Notes under the pieces: model-generated
Database searches by the model: none
What the model was told of the DNA's origin: nothing
Seen by the model: only the letters and a program-made list of their open reading frames with translations
NCBI RefSeq assembly: GCF_016908595.1
Contig: NZ_JAFBEC010000002.1
Span: 124,001-188,000 of the forward strand
Length of the DNA stretch: 64,000 nt
Direction of reading: 5' to 3'
Source: Geomicrobium sediminis
GTDB taxonomy: Bacteria > Bacillota > Bacilli > Bacillales > Marinococcaceae
Part shown: positions 55,087 to 64,000 of the stretch, piece after piece
How positions within the stretch are numbered: the stretch's first letter is position 1
How the letters are laid out: every line of letters begins with the position of its first letter
Position numbers and translations under genes: made by a program

Positions 55087-56757
55087 TTACATTGATGATG
55101 ATTGATTTTCGTCCCAAATGACATTCTCTGTTTTGTTCGGTTGCTCCGTTTCTATAAGAACGGCATCGAACAATTCATCTAACGATGTGAGAGGGATGAC
55201 GTTAATTCCTTCTAAACGATGTAATACGGTTTCATCATTGTCCACTGGAATATATGCCGTCTTCGCTCCTGCTTCTAATGCAGCAGCCACTTTAGAAGGC
55301 ACGCCTCCTACAGGCTTTAACGTTCCCCAAATGCTTAGCTCACCTGTGATCGCAATATCATTTTTCACTTTAAATTGATGTACCGCCGAATAGATTGCAG
55401 TTGCAATCGCTGCCCCAGCTGAAGGACCATCAATCGGCGTGCCACCAGGGAAATTCACATGAATATCATAACTATCAACCGGTACTTTGAGGCGACGTAA
55501 CACCGTCATCACGTTATCAACAGAACTTCTTGCCATACTTTTACGTCGAATCGACCGCATTTGATTACCAGCATTTTCTTCTTCAGCAATGCCGGTAACA
55601 GTTAACATGCCTTTTTCAGGTTTTGTTTCTCTCGCTGTCGCTTCAATTTCTAACAGCATGCCTAGGTCCGCTCCGTACACTGCTAAGCCGTTTACTCGTC
55701 CAACCGCAGGTGTATTATGGATCATACGCTCAGGGCGCCTCGTCAATCGGCTTGCGTGTACAACCCATTCGATATCATCAACAAAGATCTCTTCGCGATT
55801 CTCAGTTGTCGCAAGACCGGCTGCAATTTGCACGGTGTTTACCGCTTCACGACCGTTTGTGACATATGTTGAAATGGTCTCTAGACTTTTCTCATTCATC
55901 GTCATCTTTAATCGCTCAGATGCTTTTTTCGCTACCGTTGACAACTCTTTTTGTTTTAACGGTCTAAAAAATACTTCTAAGCACCTTGAACGAATGGCAG
56001 GCGGAATTTCGTCTGGCGTACGTGTTGTTGCCCCAATTAACCGAAAGTCAGCTGGTAAGCCATTTTGAAAAATATCATGAATGTGTCTAGGAATATTCAT
56101 GTTTTCTTCGTTGTAATAAGCACTTTCTAGAAAGACCTTGCGGTCTTCTAACACTTTTAATAGCTTATTTAATTGGATTGAATGAAGCTCACCAATCTCA
56201 TCGATAAACAACATGCCTCCGTGGGCTTTTGTGACCGCACCTGGCTTCGGTTGTGGAATTCCAGCTTGCCCCATCGATCCCGCTCCTTGATAAATCGGAT
56301 CATGAACCGAGCCGATTAATGGATCCGCGATCCCACGCTCATCAAAACGCGCCGTCGTTCCATCAAGCTCAATAAATGGCGCTTCACTCGCAAACGGCGA
56401 TTGGTTATTTTCTTTCGCTTTATTCATCACTAGCCTAGCTGCAGCCGTCTTACCGACACCCGGCGGACCATAAATGAGAACGTGTTGCGGATTGGGGCCA
56501 CAAAGCGCAGCTTCGAGGGAAAGAATGCCTTGGTCTTGTCCTATAATGTCATCAAGTCGTTGGGGACGTACTTTCTCAGCTAGTGGTTCATTAAGAGAGA
56601 TCGACCGAAGCTTTTGCAGTTGCATCATTTCTTTTCTTGATTCTCTGTCTACACTCACCTTTTGCGTACGTTGATTCTTAAGTAAATTCCAGAAGTACAA
56701 GCCGATAACTACCCCAAAAAAGACTTGTACGACCATGAAGATTGACGTCCAGTTCAT
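55087..56757 (-). CDS. lonB: Membrane-anchored Lon-like protease LonB
   Basis: A 556-residue Lon-family protease without the large Lon N-domain. One membrane helix (about 5-25) precedes the AAA module with Walker [10 protein letters not shown] (about 96-104) and MLFIDEIGEL. The protease domain has Ser in DGPSAGA and Lys in GGVPSKVAAA. LonB of B. subtilis acts in the forespore under sigma-F. Start: ATG at 56757 behind AGGAGGAG. No sigma-F promoter is clear here. Confidence 0.95.
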   Translation of the reverse strand: MNWTSIFMVVQVFFGVVIGLYFWNLLKNQRTQKVSVDRESRKEMMQLQKLRSISLNEPLAEKVRPQRLDDIIGQDQGILSLEAALCGPNPQHVLIYGPPGVGKTAAARLVMNKAKENNQSPFASEAPFIELDGTTARFDERGIADPLIGSVHDPIYQGAGSMGQAGIPQPKPGAVTKAHGGMLFIDEIGELHSIQLNKLLKVLEDRKVFLESAYYNEENMNIPRHIHDIFQNGLPADFRLIGATTRTPDEIPPAIRSRCLEVFFRPLKQKELSTVAKKASERLKMTMNEKSLETISTYVTNGREAVNTVQIAAGLATTENREEIFVDDIEWVVHASRLTRRPERMIHNTPAVGRVNGLAVYGADLGMLLEIEATARETKPEKGMLTVTGIAEEENAGNQMRSIRRKSMARSSVDNVMTVLRRLKVPVDSYDIHVNFPGGTPIDGPSAGAAIATAIYSAVHQFKVKNDIAITGELSIWGTLKPVGGVPSKVAAALEAGAKTAYIPVDNDETVLHRLEGINVIPLTSLDELFDAVLIETEQPNKTENVIWDENQSSSM

Positions 56758-56847
56758 AGTTCTCCTCCTAAATGAGCACAATCACTTTGATTCGTGCACG
56801 GCTTCATTTATCGGTAGTATGACTCTGGACGTTTGTCTCTATCCAAA

Positions 56848-56880
56848 TAAAAAAACCTGCAGATTAGAATCTGCAGGTCA
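56848..56880 (-). terminator. Terminator of clpX
   Basis: ACCTGCAGAT/ATCTGCAGGT stem with a four-base loop (56855-56864 with 56869-56878), followed on the minus strand by seven T residues. Confidence 0.92.
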
Positions 56881-56888
56881 TCTCTCGT

Positions 56889-58169
56889 TTAAGCACTTTC
56901 TTTCGGTTGAACTTGATCGAGTGTAATGCTTTCTCCGTCCTTTGTCGTAAGGATTGGAGATGCATCGTGCAATACACAGTCTGCTGTAATTTGGCAATGA
57001 CTGATATTGTCTTGAGACGGTAAGTCGTACATAACGTCTTGCATAATTGCCTCAATAATCGAACGAAGCCCTCTTGCCCCCGTTTTGCGCTCGATTGCTT
57101 TCTTTGCAATTTCACGAAGCGCCTCTTCCGTAAACTCCAACTCCACGTTGTCAATCTCTAACAAGCGTTGGAATTGTTTCACGAGTGCATTCTTTGGCTT
57201 CGTCAAAATTTCAACGAGTGCATTTTCATCAAGCATACGAAGGCTTGAAATCACCGGTAAACGACCGATGAATTCTGGGATTAACCCGTAACGAAGAAGA
57301 TCCTCTGGCAATAACTTGCCTAGATAATCATCAGCGGTCATCTCTCCGCTATCACCTTCAGAACCAAATCCGATGACTTTCTTCCCGAGACGACGCTTGA
57401 CCACTTGGTCAATTCCGTCAAATGCACCACCTACGATAAACAGTACATTGCTCGTGTCAATTTGGATAAATTCTTGGTGTGGATGCTTTCTACCACCTTG
57501 TGGTGGAACACTAGCTGTTGTTCCTTCAAGAATCTTGAGGAGTGCTTGCTGAACGCCTTCACCAGATACGTCACGAGTAATTGAAGGATTCTCAGATTTA
57601 CGCGCAACTTTATCAATCTCATCGATATAGATAATGCCTTTCTCAGCTTTCTCTACATCGTAATCGGCAGCTTGAATCAGTTTAAGTAAGATGTTCTCAA
57701 CATCCTCACCTACATAACCTGCTTCAGTAAGACTCGTTGCATCCGCAATTGCGAATGGCACATTAAGAATACGTGCAAGCGTTTGGGCCATAAGCGTTTT
57801 ACCGCTACCGGTAGGTCCAATTAGACAGATGTTACTCTTTGAAATTTCAACATCGTCTCCACTCGTACTAACCGTTGAATTCACACGCTTATAATGGTTA
57901 TAAACAGCTACTGACAACGCTTTCTTCGCGCCTTCTTGTCCGATGACATAATCATCTAAGATTGCATCAATCTCTTGTGGTTTCGGAACAGTTTCAAACT
58001 CAACTTCTTCGTCCGTTCCTAGTTCTTCTTCAACGATCTCCGAACATAATTCAATACATTCGTCACATATATAGACACCAGGTCCGGCAACTAGCTTACG
58101 GACTTGGTCTTGTGTTTTCCCGCAGAAAGAACACTTCAACTGACCTTTCTCATCGTTGAACTTGATCAT
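56889..58169 (-). CDS. clpX: ClpX unfoldase of the ClpXP protease
   Basis: A 426-residue AAA+ unfoldase. The N-terminal zinc-binding domain has two CxxC pairs (CSFC and CDEC) 18 residues apart. Walker A is GPTGSGKT, the pore loop GYVGED, and Walker [11 protein letters not shown]. It feeds substrates to ClpP. Start: ATG at 58169 behind GAGGGGTG. A TATAAT at 58247-58252 is a candidate -10 without a strong -35. A separate gene for a copy of its zinc domain lies just upstream. Confidence 0.98.
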   Translation of the reverse strand: MIKFNDEKGQLKCSFCGKTQDQVRKLVAGPGVYICDECIELCSEIVEEELGTDEEVEFETVPKPQEIDAILDDYVIGQEGAKKALSVAVYNHYKRVNSTVSTSGDDVEISKSNICLIGPTGSGKTLMAQTLARILNVPFAIADATSLTEAGYVGEDVENILLKLIQAADYDVEKAEKGIIYIDEIDKVARKSENPSITRDVSGEGVQQALLKILEGTTASVPPQGGRKHPHQEFIQIDTSNVLFIVGGAFDGIDQVVKRRLGKKVIGFGSEGDSGEMTADDYLGKLLPEDLLRYGLIPEFIGRLPVISSLRMLDENALVEILTKPKNALVKQFQRLLEIDNVELEFTEEALREIAKKAIERKTGARGLRSIIEAIMQDVMYDLPSQDNISHCQITADCVLHDASPILTTKDGESITLDQVQPKESA

Positions 58170-58319
58170 GTTATTCACCCCTCTATTGTATAATGTAGAC
58201 TACACCGAATTGTGACCCCGCGTCAAATCTTTCGATTTCCACCATAATTATACTGCCCATTCTTCAACAGCTTTACGTGGAGATGTGAGAATTCATTCGT
58301 GATTTTACAAAAATTCCAA

Positions 58320-58347
58320 GAAAAAAGCGGGCACAACAGTAGCGCCT
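58320..58347 (-). terminator. Probable terminator of the ClpX-type zinc-finger mini-gene
   Basis: GGCGC/GTGCC stem over a seven-base loop, followed on the minus strand by CGC and six T residues, 30 bases after the mini-gene stop. Confidence 0.55.
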
Positions 58348-58376
58348 CACACGATCAAACTATCGCTTAAAGATCA

Positions 58377-58517
58377 TTATAACTGCTTTTGCGCTTGACT
58401 TACGCAACTGTTACAAATATAAACGCCAGGACCTGCGATCAGCTTCTTCACTTCAGATTCTTTCTTCCCGCAAAATGAACAGCTTAGCTCCGGGCGCTTC
58501 GTTGTTTCTTCAGTCAT
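58377..58517 (-). CDS. Free-standing ClpX-type zinc-finger mini-protein (46 aa)
   Basis: A 46-codon gene between tig and clpX. After 12 residues it has two CxxC pairs (CSFC and CNSC) 18 residues apart, with [11 protein letters not shown] between them. Compared with the zinc-binding domain of the neighbouring ClpX, 18 of 26 core residues are identical, including all four Cys and AGPGVYIC. It ends six residues after the last Cys and has no ATPase domain. AAGGT lies before the ATG, a weak TTGATC/TAAATT promoter at 58537-58565, and a probable terminator follows. The ClpX domain dimerises and docks adaptors, so this protein might modulate ClpX; that is inference. It could also be a non-functional duplicate. 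Confidence 0.85.
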   Translation of the reverse strand: MTEETTKRPELSCSFCGKKESEVKKLIAGPGVYICNSCVSQAQKQL

Positions 58518-58536
58518 TTTGACTACCTTCTTTCTC

Positions 58537-58565
58537 AATTTACAGGAATATTAATAAAAGATCAA
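58537..58565 (-). promoter_or_regulatory. Weak promoter of the zinc-finger mini-gene
   Basis: Minus strand: TTGATC (58560-58565), 17-base spacer, TAAATT (58537-58542). Four of six bases match in each hexamer. Confidence 0.35.
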
Positions 58566-58587
58566 ACCGTTCACCTTTTAATGAGAT

Positions 58588-58620
58588 GGAAAAAGGCACG
58601 ATGACGCTCGTGCCTTTTAA
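58588..58620 (-). terminator. Terminator of tig
   Basis: AAAAGGCACGA/TCGTGCCTTTT stem (58591-58601 with 58608-58618) and five T residues, ten bases after the tig stop. It separates tig from the zinc-finger mini-gene. Confidence 0.9.
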
Positions 58621-58629
58621 TCCCATGCA

Positions 58630-59949
58630 TTATTCTGCACTATTCTCTTCAACTTTATCAACTGTAACGCTTTGCTCAACAAGGAAATCAACCGCAGTTT
58701 GAATGCGAAGATCACCTTTAAGAGCCTCTACGCCACCTTGCATTGCAAGAAGTTGACGAATCTCTTCTTTTTCACGTTGATACATTTCAGCCATTTTGTC
58801 GAGCTCTTCTTCAACTCGCTCATCACTTGCTTCTAGGTCTTCAGCAACCGCAATTGCTTCAAGAACGAGGTTCATGCGAACACGCTTTTCAGCTTCTGGC
58901 TTGAATTGCTCTTTCATTCCTTCTGCATCTGTACCTGCCATTTGGTAGTACATATCCATAGAAATGCCTTGAGATTGGAAGCGTTGCTCCATCTCTTGCA
59001 TCATACGATCCGTTTCAGTTTTGATCATTCCTTCTGGAATGTCAACTGTCGCGTTTTCAGTCGCTTTCTCAACGACTGCATCGTTATCGTGGTGCTCTTT
59101 TTCGTGCTCTTTGTCTTTTTGGAGTTGCTCTTTCTTCTTCGCTTTAAGCTCGTCCAACGTTTCGACATCTTCATCGACATCTTTTGCAAATTCATCATCA
59201 AGTGTTGGAAGCTCTTTGCGCTTTACTTCATGAACTTTCACTTTGAATACTGCAGGCTTACCAGCAAGGTCAGATGCATGGTATTCTTCAGGGAATGTTA
59301 CGTTAACGTCTTTTTCTTCGCCAGCTTTTGCACCTACAAGCTCTTCTTCAAAGCCTGGGATAAACTGTCCAGATCCGATCTCTAATGAGTAGTTCTCAGA
59401 CTTTCCGCCTTCGAACGGCTCTCCATCAACGAATCCTTCAAAGTCAAATACGAGTGTGTCGCCATCTTTAGCCGCATCGTCTTCAACGATAACGAGCTCA
59501 GCATGCTTCTCACGAAGTGACTCTAATTCTTTGTTAACGTCTTCGTCATTTACCGTTGTATCGAACTTCGGTACTTCAAGACCTTTGTACTCGCCAAGTT
59601 CAACTTCAGGTTTTACGACAACATTTGCAGTGAAAATAAGTGTTTTACCTTTTTCCATCTCTTTGATGTCGATTTCTGGTTGGTCAACAGGTTCGATTCC
59701 AGTCTCTTCAACCGCTTCAGAATATGCTTTTGGTAGAAGAATGTCTAGTGCATCTTGGTACAATGATTCTACTCCAAAACGTGATTCAAACAATTGACGA
59801 GGTACTTTCCCTTTACGGAATCCTGGTACATTGACCGTTTTTTTCACTTTATCAAACGCTTGGTCAATCGCAGCGTTGAATTCTTTTGCATCTACGTCTA
59901 CAGTGAGGACCCCTTGGTTTCCTTCACCTTTTTCCCATTTAGCAGTCAT
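58630..59949 (-). CDS. tig: Trigger factor (ribosome-bound chaperone)
   Basis: A 439-residue chaperone. The N-terminal ribosome-binding domain carries the signature GFRKGKVPR (about 42-50). A PPIase FKBP-like domain (about 160-245, [15 protein letters not shown]) follows, then the helical C-terminal arms. It catches nascent chains at the ribosome exit tunnel. GGAGGG precedes its ATG. The place between ysoA and clpX is conserved. Confidence 0.97.
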   Translation of the reverse strand: MTAKWEKGEGNQGVLTVDVDAKEFNAAIDQAFDKVKKTVNVPGFRKGKVPRQLFESRFGVESLYQDALDILLPKAYSEAVEETGIEPVDQPEIDIKEMEKGKTLIFTANVVVKPEVELGEYKGLEVPKFDTTVNDEDVNKELESLREKHAELVIVEDDAAKDGDTLVFDFEGFVDGEPFEGGKSENYSLEIGSGQFIPGFEEELVGAKAGEEKDVNVTFPEEYHASDLAGKPAVFKVKVHEVKRKELPTLDDEFAKDVDEDVETLDELKAKKKEQLQKDKEHEKEHHDNDAVVEKATENATVDIPEGMIKTETDRMMQEMEQRFQSQGISMDMYYQMAGTDAEGMKEQFKPEAEKRVRMNLVLEAIAVAEDLEASDERVEEELDKMAEMYQREKEEIRQLLAMQGGVEALKGDLRIQTAVDFLVEQSVTVDKVEENSAE

Positions 59950-60074
59950 TTATTGTGTTCCCTCCAAGTTTCATAGGTTACGCATCCATAATTACAACCA
60001 TTACATTATAACATATTCGACCTTGTTTTCAATCAATGTCCGATAGAAAAACTTGCCTAAACATAAGTTTTCTA

Positions 60075-61076
60075 TTAATTTGTCTGATGATGCGCTCGGA
60101 GAACTTCGACGACTTCTTGTAATTCCTGAACATCCGCACTATACGTGTGTGCAATTGTTTTAAGTTCGTCTTTTTGAACCATTCCAGCATACACCATCGC
60201 TTCAAAGTGTAGCGCTGCCGCATATGTATGAACATGAAAAGCCGGAAGTGCAAATGGATACTTATTAAACTTTACATACTCCCATAACTGCGTTGCCGTT
60301 TCGTAAAGTTGCGGACTCTCATTAAGAACGGTATGTTCGAGCAACTGGATAAGCTTTGCTTCCTTTTCAGCCTCATAGTCTTCGAATCCCTTTAGTTCGC
60401 TCGGAACGAACGAAAGCATAAGATCATCTTTGCTAACGGCAACTGACTCGCTCCAATCTTCATCTTTTAAATACAACAAGATCATCGTTTTTAATACTGG
60501 ATTTTGTTCATCGTCAGCGAGCACTTTTTCAAGGGCTGACACCGACACAGCAACACTGTATTGCTTAATCTGTTGAAAAGCACCCATCTTTTCTTCTTCT
60601 GAACCGGAATACAAACGTTTTTGTAGATCTTCAGGAAGCTCTTCTCGTTCGACTTGAACGTCTGATTGCTGTTCCATCCACTCGGCATTTGTCAATATTT
60701 GTTGCATTTGCATGCGCTCTTCATCACTGATCGCTTCACTACGCAAAGAACGGTTGATCCACGCAATCGCTTCTGACCAGCGATTGTTTTCAGAAAGGGC
60801 GCTAATGATGATTGATACAACCTTCCCTTCTGATGAAGGTCGATTCTCAATCAAGACTTTGCCAAGTTCTAATACATCATCTGTCCGGCCTGCTTTTAAG
60901 TAAGCTAGCAAACAGCCGTACCCCGCATCATAATGCGCGGGGTCGACATCTAATAGAAGTTGGAACGATTCAATTGCTTCATTATAATTGTTCGTCTCCA
61001 ATGCAAGCAGCCCTTTTTTGATGAGGTGCTCTTGCATGCCTGGAAACATAATCACTTTATTGTCATGTTTACTCAT
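60075..61076 (-). CDS. ysoA: TPR-repeat protein, YsoA-like
   Basis: A 333-residue soluble helical protein. TPR-like pairs of helices cover about 10-130 (LALETNNYNEAIESFQLLLDVDP is a clear repeat). A more diverged helical half follows. In B. subtilis, ysoA occupies this position between leuD and tig. The function is unknown. The start could be either of two adjacent ATG codons; 61076 fits GAGG better. Confidence 0.85.
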   Translation of the reverse strand: MSKHDNKVIMFPGMQEHLIKKGLLALETNNYNEAIESFQLLLDVDPAHYDAGYGCLLAYLKAGRTDDVLELGKVLIENRPSSEGKVVSIIISALSENNRWSEAIAWINRSLRSEAISDEERMQMQQILTNAEWMEQQSDVQVEREELPEDLQKRLYSGSEEEKMGAFQQIKQYSVAVSVSALEKVLADDEQNPVLKTMILLYLKDEDWSESVAVSKDDLMLSFVPSELKGFEDYEAEKEAKLIQLLEHTVLNESPQLYETATQLWEYVKFNKYPFALPAFHVHTYAAALHFEAMVYAGMVQKDELKTIAHTYSADVQELQEVVEVLRAHHQTN

Positions 61077-61103
61077 CATTCATCCTCTATTCATAAACGA
61101 ACA

Positions 61104-62528
61104 TTACTCACGCCGTTCATTCTGTTTGTTCTTACCGAAGTAAAGCACACCGAGCAACCAGAATGCAACGGTCAACAATGTCGTTGCGATTAAAAATGGA
61201 ACGGCACCGAAGTTTATAATGAGCGGCATCGCTGCTGCCGTTACTAAACCACCACCGACCATCGGTTCAAAGAAGATCTGTTTGTAACCGAACGCTTTCA
61301 TCGCAGGTGTCTTTTGTTCAGGGTCAACAATCTTCATAAGCATGATCCCTGTCGCTGCTACACCCATTGACTGACCGAAGTCACCAATACCACGTTCAAA
61401 CCAGAAATGTGGAATCATTCGTGGTGCTAAATAAATAAACATAATAACGTTTAAGACAACACCAACGACAGCTAAAATGATGAACTCCCATAAGTTGTCT
61501 CCGATTACTTGTAAACTAAGCGTTGCTAATGCACTTACTATTAATAAATCCAAAGCTGTATTCTGAATACGACTCACAATTTGTCGATCGACGATGTCAT
61601 TTTTATCATATCTCGACATAAAGACTTGCACGATAATTCCACCGATCATCGCAAATGGAAACAGAGGGACATGGGCAATAATCTCTACACCGGTATCTAA
61701 CCAAAGAACTTCTTCCACCCAAACTAAAGCTTCTAATATCCAGTAACCAATGAAGATTGATAAACCAACCAAACCGATATGAAGCGCAAGTGGTTCAATA
61801 GAAACCGTAGATGTTGTCATTTGCCCTGCGGGTTCACGACGATCTTGGTCTAATATCCCCGTTTGTTGATCAACCGAGATGTCATCTGGGTGTTGCAACG
61901 TTTCAGACTTCCCTTTTCTTGCTGCAATATTAAGCATCACTATACCGATGACGACACCAGATAAGATTCCGACGGTTGCTAACCCGACAGCCAGATCATA
62001 ACCTTCCGGGAATCCTAACGATTCAAATGTATCTGAAAGACCTGCTGCAGTACCATGACCACCTACGAATGAAATTTCAATTAAAGCACCTGCTGCTGGG
62101 TTTGTGCCAAACAACGGCGTTAAAATGATCAACACAATCGCCATACCTACTGCATATTGGGCCCAAGAAATCGTATAGCCGAGTGCGACTTGCGGTCCAC
62201 CGACTTTCCAAATTTCTTGAAGGCGCGGTAATGCAAACCCGATAAAAAGACTGGCAAAGACGACGTTAATTAATAATCCTGGAAGCTCTGCCCACACCTC
62301 ATAAATTCCTTCAGTAAAAATCCCATAAGGCATTACTTCTTCGCCTGTGACTGGTGTAATAATTCTTCCAATAACTTCTGGTCCTAATAGAAGTGCAAAG
62401 AAACCACCAAGCAATGAACTAGGTAAAAACAGTCGTTGAAAAACGGGAACCCGCAAACGGATCCACTTTCCAATAATAAGTACAATACTAATTACCATTA
62501 AGGCAAACGCTACAATTTCAACTGTCAT
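61104..62528 (-). CDS. GltS-family sodium/glutamate symporter-like protein
   Basis: A 474-residue polytopic membrane protein with about ten to eleven helices. SFVGGHGTAAGLSDTFESLGF and its C-terminal mirror IGDFGQSMGVAATGIMLMKI are the two inverted family hairpins of GltS. A hydrophilic loop (about 203-238) divides the halves. The family couples glutamate uptake to sodium. It lies between leuD and ysoA, an insertion relative to B. subtilis. A perfect palindrome lies upstream. The substrate is inferred. Confidence 0.85.
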   Translation of the reverse strand: MTVEIVAFALMVISIVLIIGKWIRLRVPVFQRLFLPSSLLGGFFALLLGPEVIGRIITPVTGEEVMPYGIFTEGIYEVWAELPGLLINVVFASLFIGFALPRLQEIWKVGGPQVALGYTISWAQYAVGMAIVLIILTPLFGTNPAAGALIEISFVGGHGTAAGLSDTFESLGFPEGYDLAVGLATVGILSGVVIGIVMLNIAARKGKSETLQHPDDISVDQQTGILDQDRREPAGQMTTSTVSIEPLALHIGLVGLSIFIGYWILEALVWVEEVLWLDTGVEIIAHVPLFPFAMIGGIIVQVFMSRYDKNDIVDRQIVSRIQNTALDLLIVSALATLSLQVIGDNLWEFIILAVVGVVLNVIMFIYLAPRMIPHFWFERGIGDFGQSMGVAATGIMLMKIVDPEQKTPAMKAFGYKQIFFEPMVGGGLVTAAAMPLIINFGAVPFLIATTLLTVAFWLLGVLYFGKNKQNERRE

Positions 62529-62572
62529 TCAACCACATCCTATTCATTTGTGAACCTCGCTTCTCACACGTG

Positions 62573-62586
62573 TACATACGTATGTA
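62573..62586. promoter_or_regulatory. 14-bp palindrome upstream of the gltS-like gene
   Basis: TACATACGTATGTA is a perfect palindrome 45 bases before the start codon, next to a TATCAT -10-like sequence. It looks like a repressor operator of the TetR kind. No regulator gene is beside it. Confidence 0.45.
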
Positions 62587-62714
62587 TGATACCTCTTTAC
62601 CACTTCGTCATTCATTTAAAACAACATAATTCCGTGAGGATAAAAATGGAGGTTTATCTAGTAACAAGAACGGTGTAATTTTTTTCTACATGTTTACCTT
62701 ATTTTTTTCCAAAG

Positions 62715-62747
62715 TAAAAAGCCAACAGAAAATCTGCTGGCTTTTGT
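62715..62747 (-). terminator. Terminator of the leu operon
   Basis: AAAAGCCA/TGGCTTTT and CAGA/TCTG paired across one mismatch (62717-62729 with 62733-62745), five T residues on the minus strand, just after leuD. Confidence 0.9.
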
Positions 62748-62754
62748 GCGACTA

Positions 62755-63339
62755 TTATTGGGTTGCTTGCTCATATTTAGCAATGTGATCACTGTATTGA
62801 AGTGTTAATCCAATCTCATCTAATCCGTGAATCAACATGTTTTTCCAATACTCGTCAATGTCAAACGTATGAATCCCGCCTTGGTCATCTTCGATCACTT
62901 GCTCTTCAAGGTTCACCCGTAATTGTAGTGTTCCTTCTTCAAACCTCTCTTCCCAATTCCGAACGACTTCAAGAGGCATTCGAACAGGAAGTAGACCATT
63001 TTTGAAACTGTTGTTGTAAAAAATATCACCGAAGCTTGGTGCAATGACGACTTTAAAGCCGTAATCTTGAAGCGCCCAGGCTGCATGTTCACGAGATGAG
63101 CCACACCCAAAGTTTTCATCTGCAACGAGAATTGTCGCATCTTTTGCACGCTCGTAGTTCAATGGAAATTCAGGATCTGGCTGATCGTTTTCAAGTAGTC
63201 GCCAATTGTAAAATAAAAACTGTCCGAAACCTGTACGTTCTACCCGTTTCAAAAACTGCTTCGGTATAATTTGATCGGTATCGATATTGACATAAGGAAG
63301 TGCTGCTACAGTTCCAACGTGCGTAGTGAATTTTTCCAT
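62755..63339 (-). CDS. leuD: 3-isopropylmalate dehydratase small subunit
   Basis: A 194-residue swivelling domain of isopropylmalate isomerase, used in leucine synthesis. NIDTDQIIPKQFLK at the N terminus and FGCGSSREHA form substrate contacts. It lies 12 bases after leuC, and AAGGAGG precedes its ATG. It closes the leucine operon, with a strong terminator. Confidence 0.96.
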   Translation of the reverse strand: MEKFTTHVGTVAALPYVNIDTDQIIPKQFLKRVERTGFGQFLFYNWRLLENDQPDPEFPLNYERAKDATILVADENFGCGSSREHAAWALQDYGFKVVIAPSFGDIFYNNSFKNGLLPVRMPLEVVRNWEERFEEGTLQLRVNLEEQVIEDDQGGIHTFDIDEYWKNMLIHGLDEIGLTLQYSDHIAKYEQATQ

Positions 63340-63351
63340 TCTATCCCCTCC

Positions 63352-64000
63352 TTACGATGACGCCGGTATGGCATCTAGCTTTCTAACATCTACGAAATGT
63401 CCATGAACCGCCGCTGCAGCTGCCATAATTGGGCTCATTAAATGCGTTCGTGCATTTTTCCCTTGTCGCCCTTCAAAATTTCGGTTGGACGTTGATGCAC
63501 AACGCTCTCCTGCAGGAACTTGATCAGGATTCATCCCTAGACACATGCTACAACCTGCATCGCGCCACTCAAATCCCGCTTCAATAAAAATGGTTGCCAA
63601 GCCTTCTTCCTCTGCTTGTCGTTTCACTTTCACACTACCAGGGACGACAAGAGCTCGAACAGATTTATCCACTTTCTTTCCTTTTATATAGCGTGCAGCT
63701 TCACGCAAGTCACTAATGCGAGCATTTGTACACGAACCTAAAAATACGTGTTGGATTTTGATGTCTTCCATCTTCGTACCTGGTTCGAGCCCCATGTACT
63801 CAAGTGATTGTTCAATTGCACGACGCTCAGTATCCGTTGTGCCATCTTCTGGTGAAGGTACAGCACCGTCAATTGTCACCCCTTGGCCAGGGTTCGTTCC
63901 CCAAGTAACCATTGGCTTCACTTCACTCGCATCTAAAACGAGTGTTGAATCAAATTTCGCATCAGGATCACTGGCAAGTTGCTTCCACTCTTCAACGATT
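63352..64000 (-). CDS. leuC: 3-isopropylmalate dehydratase large subunit, 5' end cut by window edge
   Basis: The reverse strand stays open from the right edge to the stop at 63352, giving the last 215 residues of LeuC. Iron-sulfur ligands are in [13 protein letters not shown] (one Cys) and [12 protein letters not shown] (CxxC). WGTNPGQG is also typical. The frame continues upstream of the first Met-like codons ([16 protein letters not shown] at the edge), so any start within the window would be false. It works with LeuD to isomerise isopropylmalate. Confidence 0.96.
   Translation of the reverse strand, partial: IVEEWKQLASDPDAKFDSTLVLDASEVKPMVTWGTNPGQGVTIDGAVPSPEDGTTDTERRAIEQSLEYMGLEPGTKMEDIKIQHVFLGSCTNARISDLREAARYIKGKKVDKSVRALVVPGSVKVKRQAEEEGLATIFIEAGFEWRDAGCSMCLGMNPDQVPAGERCASTSNRNFEGRQGKNARTHLMSPIMAAAAAVHGHFVDVRKLDAIPASS

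Noticed and set aside
55600-56070. Long plus-strand frame opposite lonB
   Set aside because: Antisense shadow of a conserved AAA+ protease gene.
1-64000. CRISPR arrays, insertion sequences, phage genes, tRNA or rRNA genes
   Set aside because: No regularly spaced direct repeats, transposase or integrase motifs, or cloverleaf sequences were noticed on reading; a tRNAscan or ISfinder run would settle it.

Overview
The window comes from the chromosome of a spore-forming, low-GC Gram-positive rod of the Bacillaceae. The gene order leuC-leuD, ysoA, tig, clpX, lonB, lonA, ysxC, hemA-C-D-B-L, spoVID-ysxE, valS-folC, comC, spoIIB, maf, radC, mreBCD, minCD, spoIVFA-FB, rplU-prp-rpmA is the classic Bacillus arrangement. 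SpoIIB, SpoVID, YsxE, SpoIVFA/B and a YrzI-type peptide point to endospore formation. The exported lipoproteins (YclQ, PstS) have very acidic stretches after the lipid anchor, which suggests a salt- or alkali-adapted species; that is inference. No rRNA, tRNA, insertion sequence, phage or CRISPR array was seen.

Layout from the left. 1-6.9 kb: the end of an operon for a PAP2 phosphatase and a two-component system (the kinase runs off the left edge), an M20 peptidase, an HD hydrolase, PpiB and the ABC-F protein YfmR. 7-11.9 kb: a short-chain dehydrogenase and a Fur-type iron-siderophore uptake operon (yclNOPQ). 12-19.6 kb: a SWIM/SNF2 helicase, a zinc-finger protein, Ohr, a DUF4064 protein, RodA and a polysaccharide deacetylase. 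19.6-22.7 kb: an isolated cheA-cheW pair with a sigma-D-like promoter, followed by small transcription units encoding micro-proteins. 22.7-27.9 kb: pstSCAB1B2-phoU behind a strong PhoP-box array. 28-64 kb: the conserved Bacillus core listed above, almost all on the minus strand.

The core region couples cell shape and division (MreBCD, MinCD, Maf, RodA), sporulation (SpoIVF, SpoIIB, SpoVID/YsxE), heme synthesis from glutamyl-tRNA (HemA to HemL), protein quality control (Tig, ClpX, LonA, LonB), ribosome biogenesis (L21, Prp, L27, YsxC), and leucine biosynthesis (LeuCD). Regulatory elements read directly from the bases include a valine T-box with terminator/antiterminator before valS, a PhoP-box array before pstS, a Fur box before yclN, sigma-E-type promoters before spoVID and spoIVFA, a probable L21 leader, and many intrinsic terminators.

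The most unusual item is a 46-codon gene between tig and clpX (58377-58517). It encodes a free-standing copy of the ClpX N-terminal zinc-binding domain, 18 of 26 core residues identical to the domain of the adjacent ClpX. Other points of interest: the absence of hemX between hemA and hemC; a 24-codon unit with its own promoter and terminator after phoU; a YrzI-family micro-gene; a GC-rich dispersed palindromic repeat near 45.9 kb; and a two-codon ORF behind a perfect Shine-Dalgarno sequence upstream of yclN.
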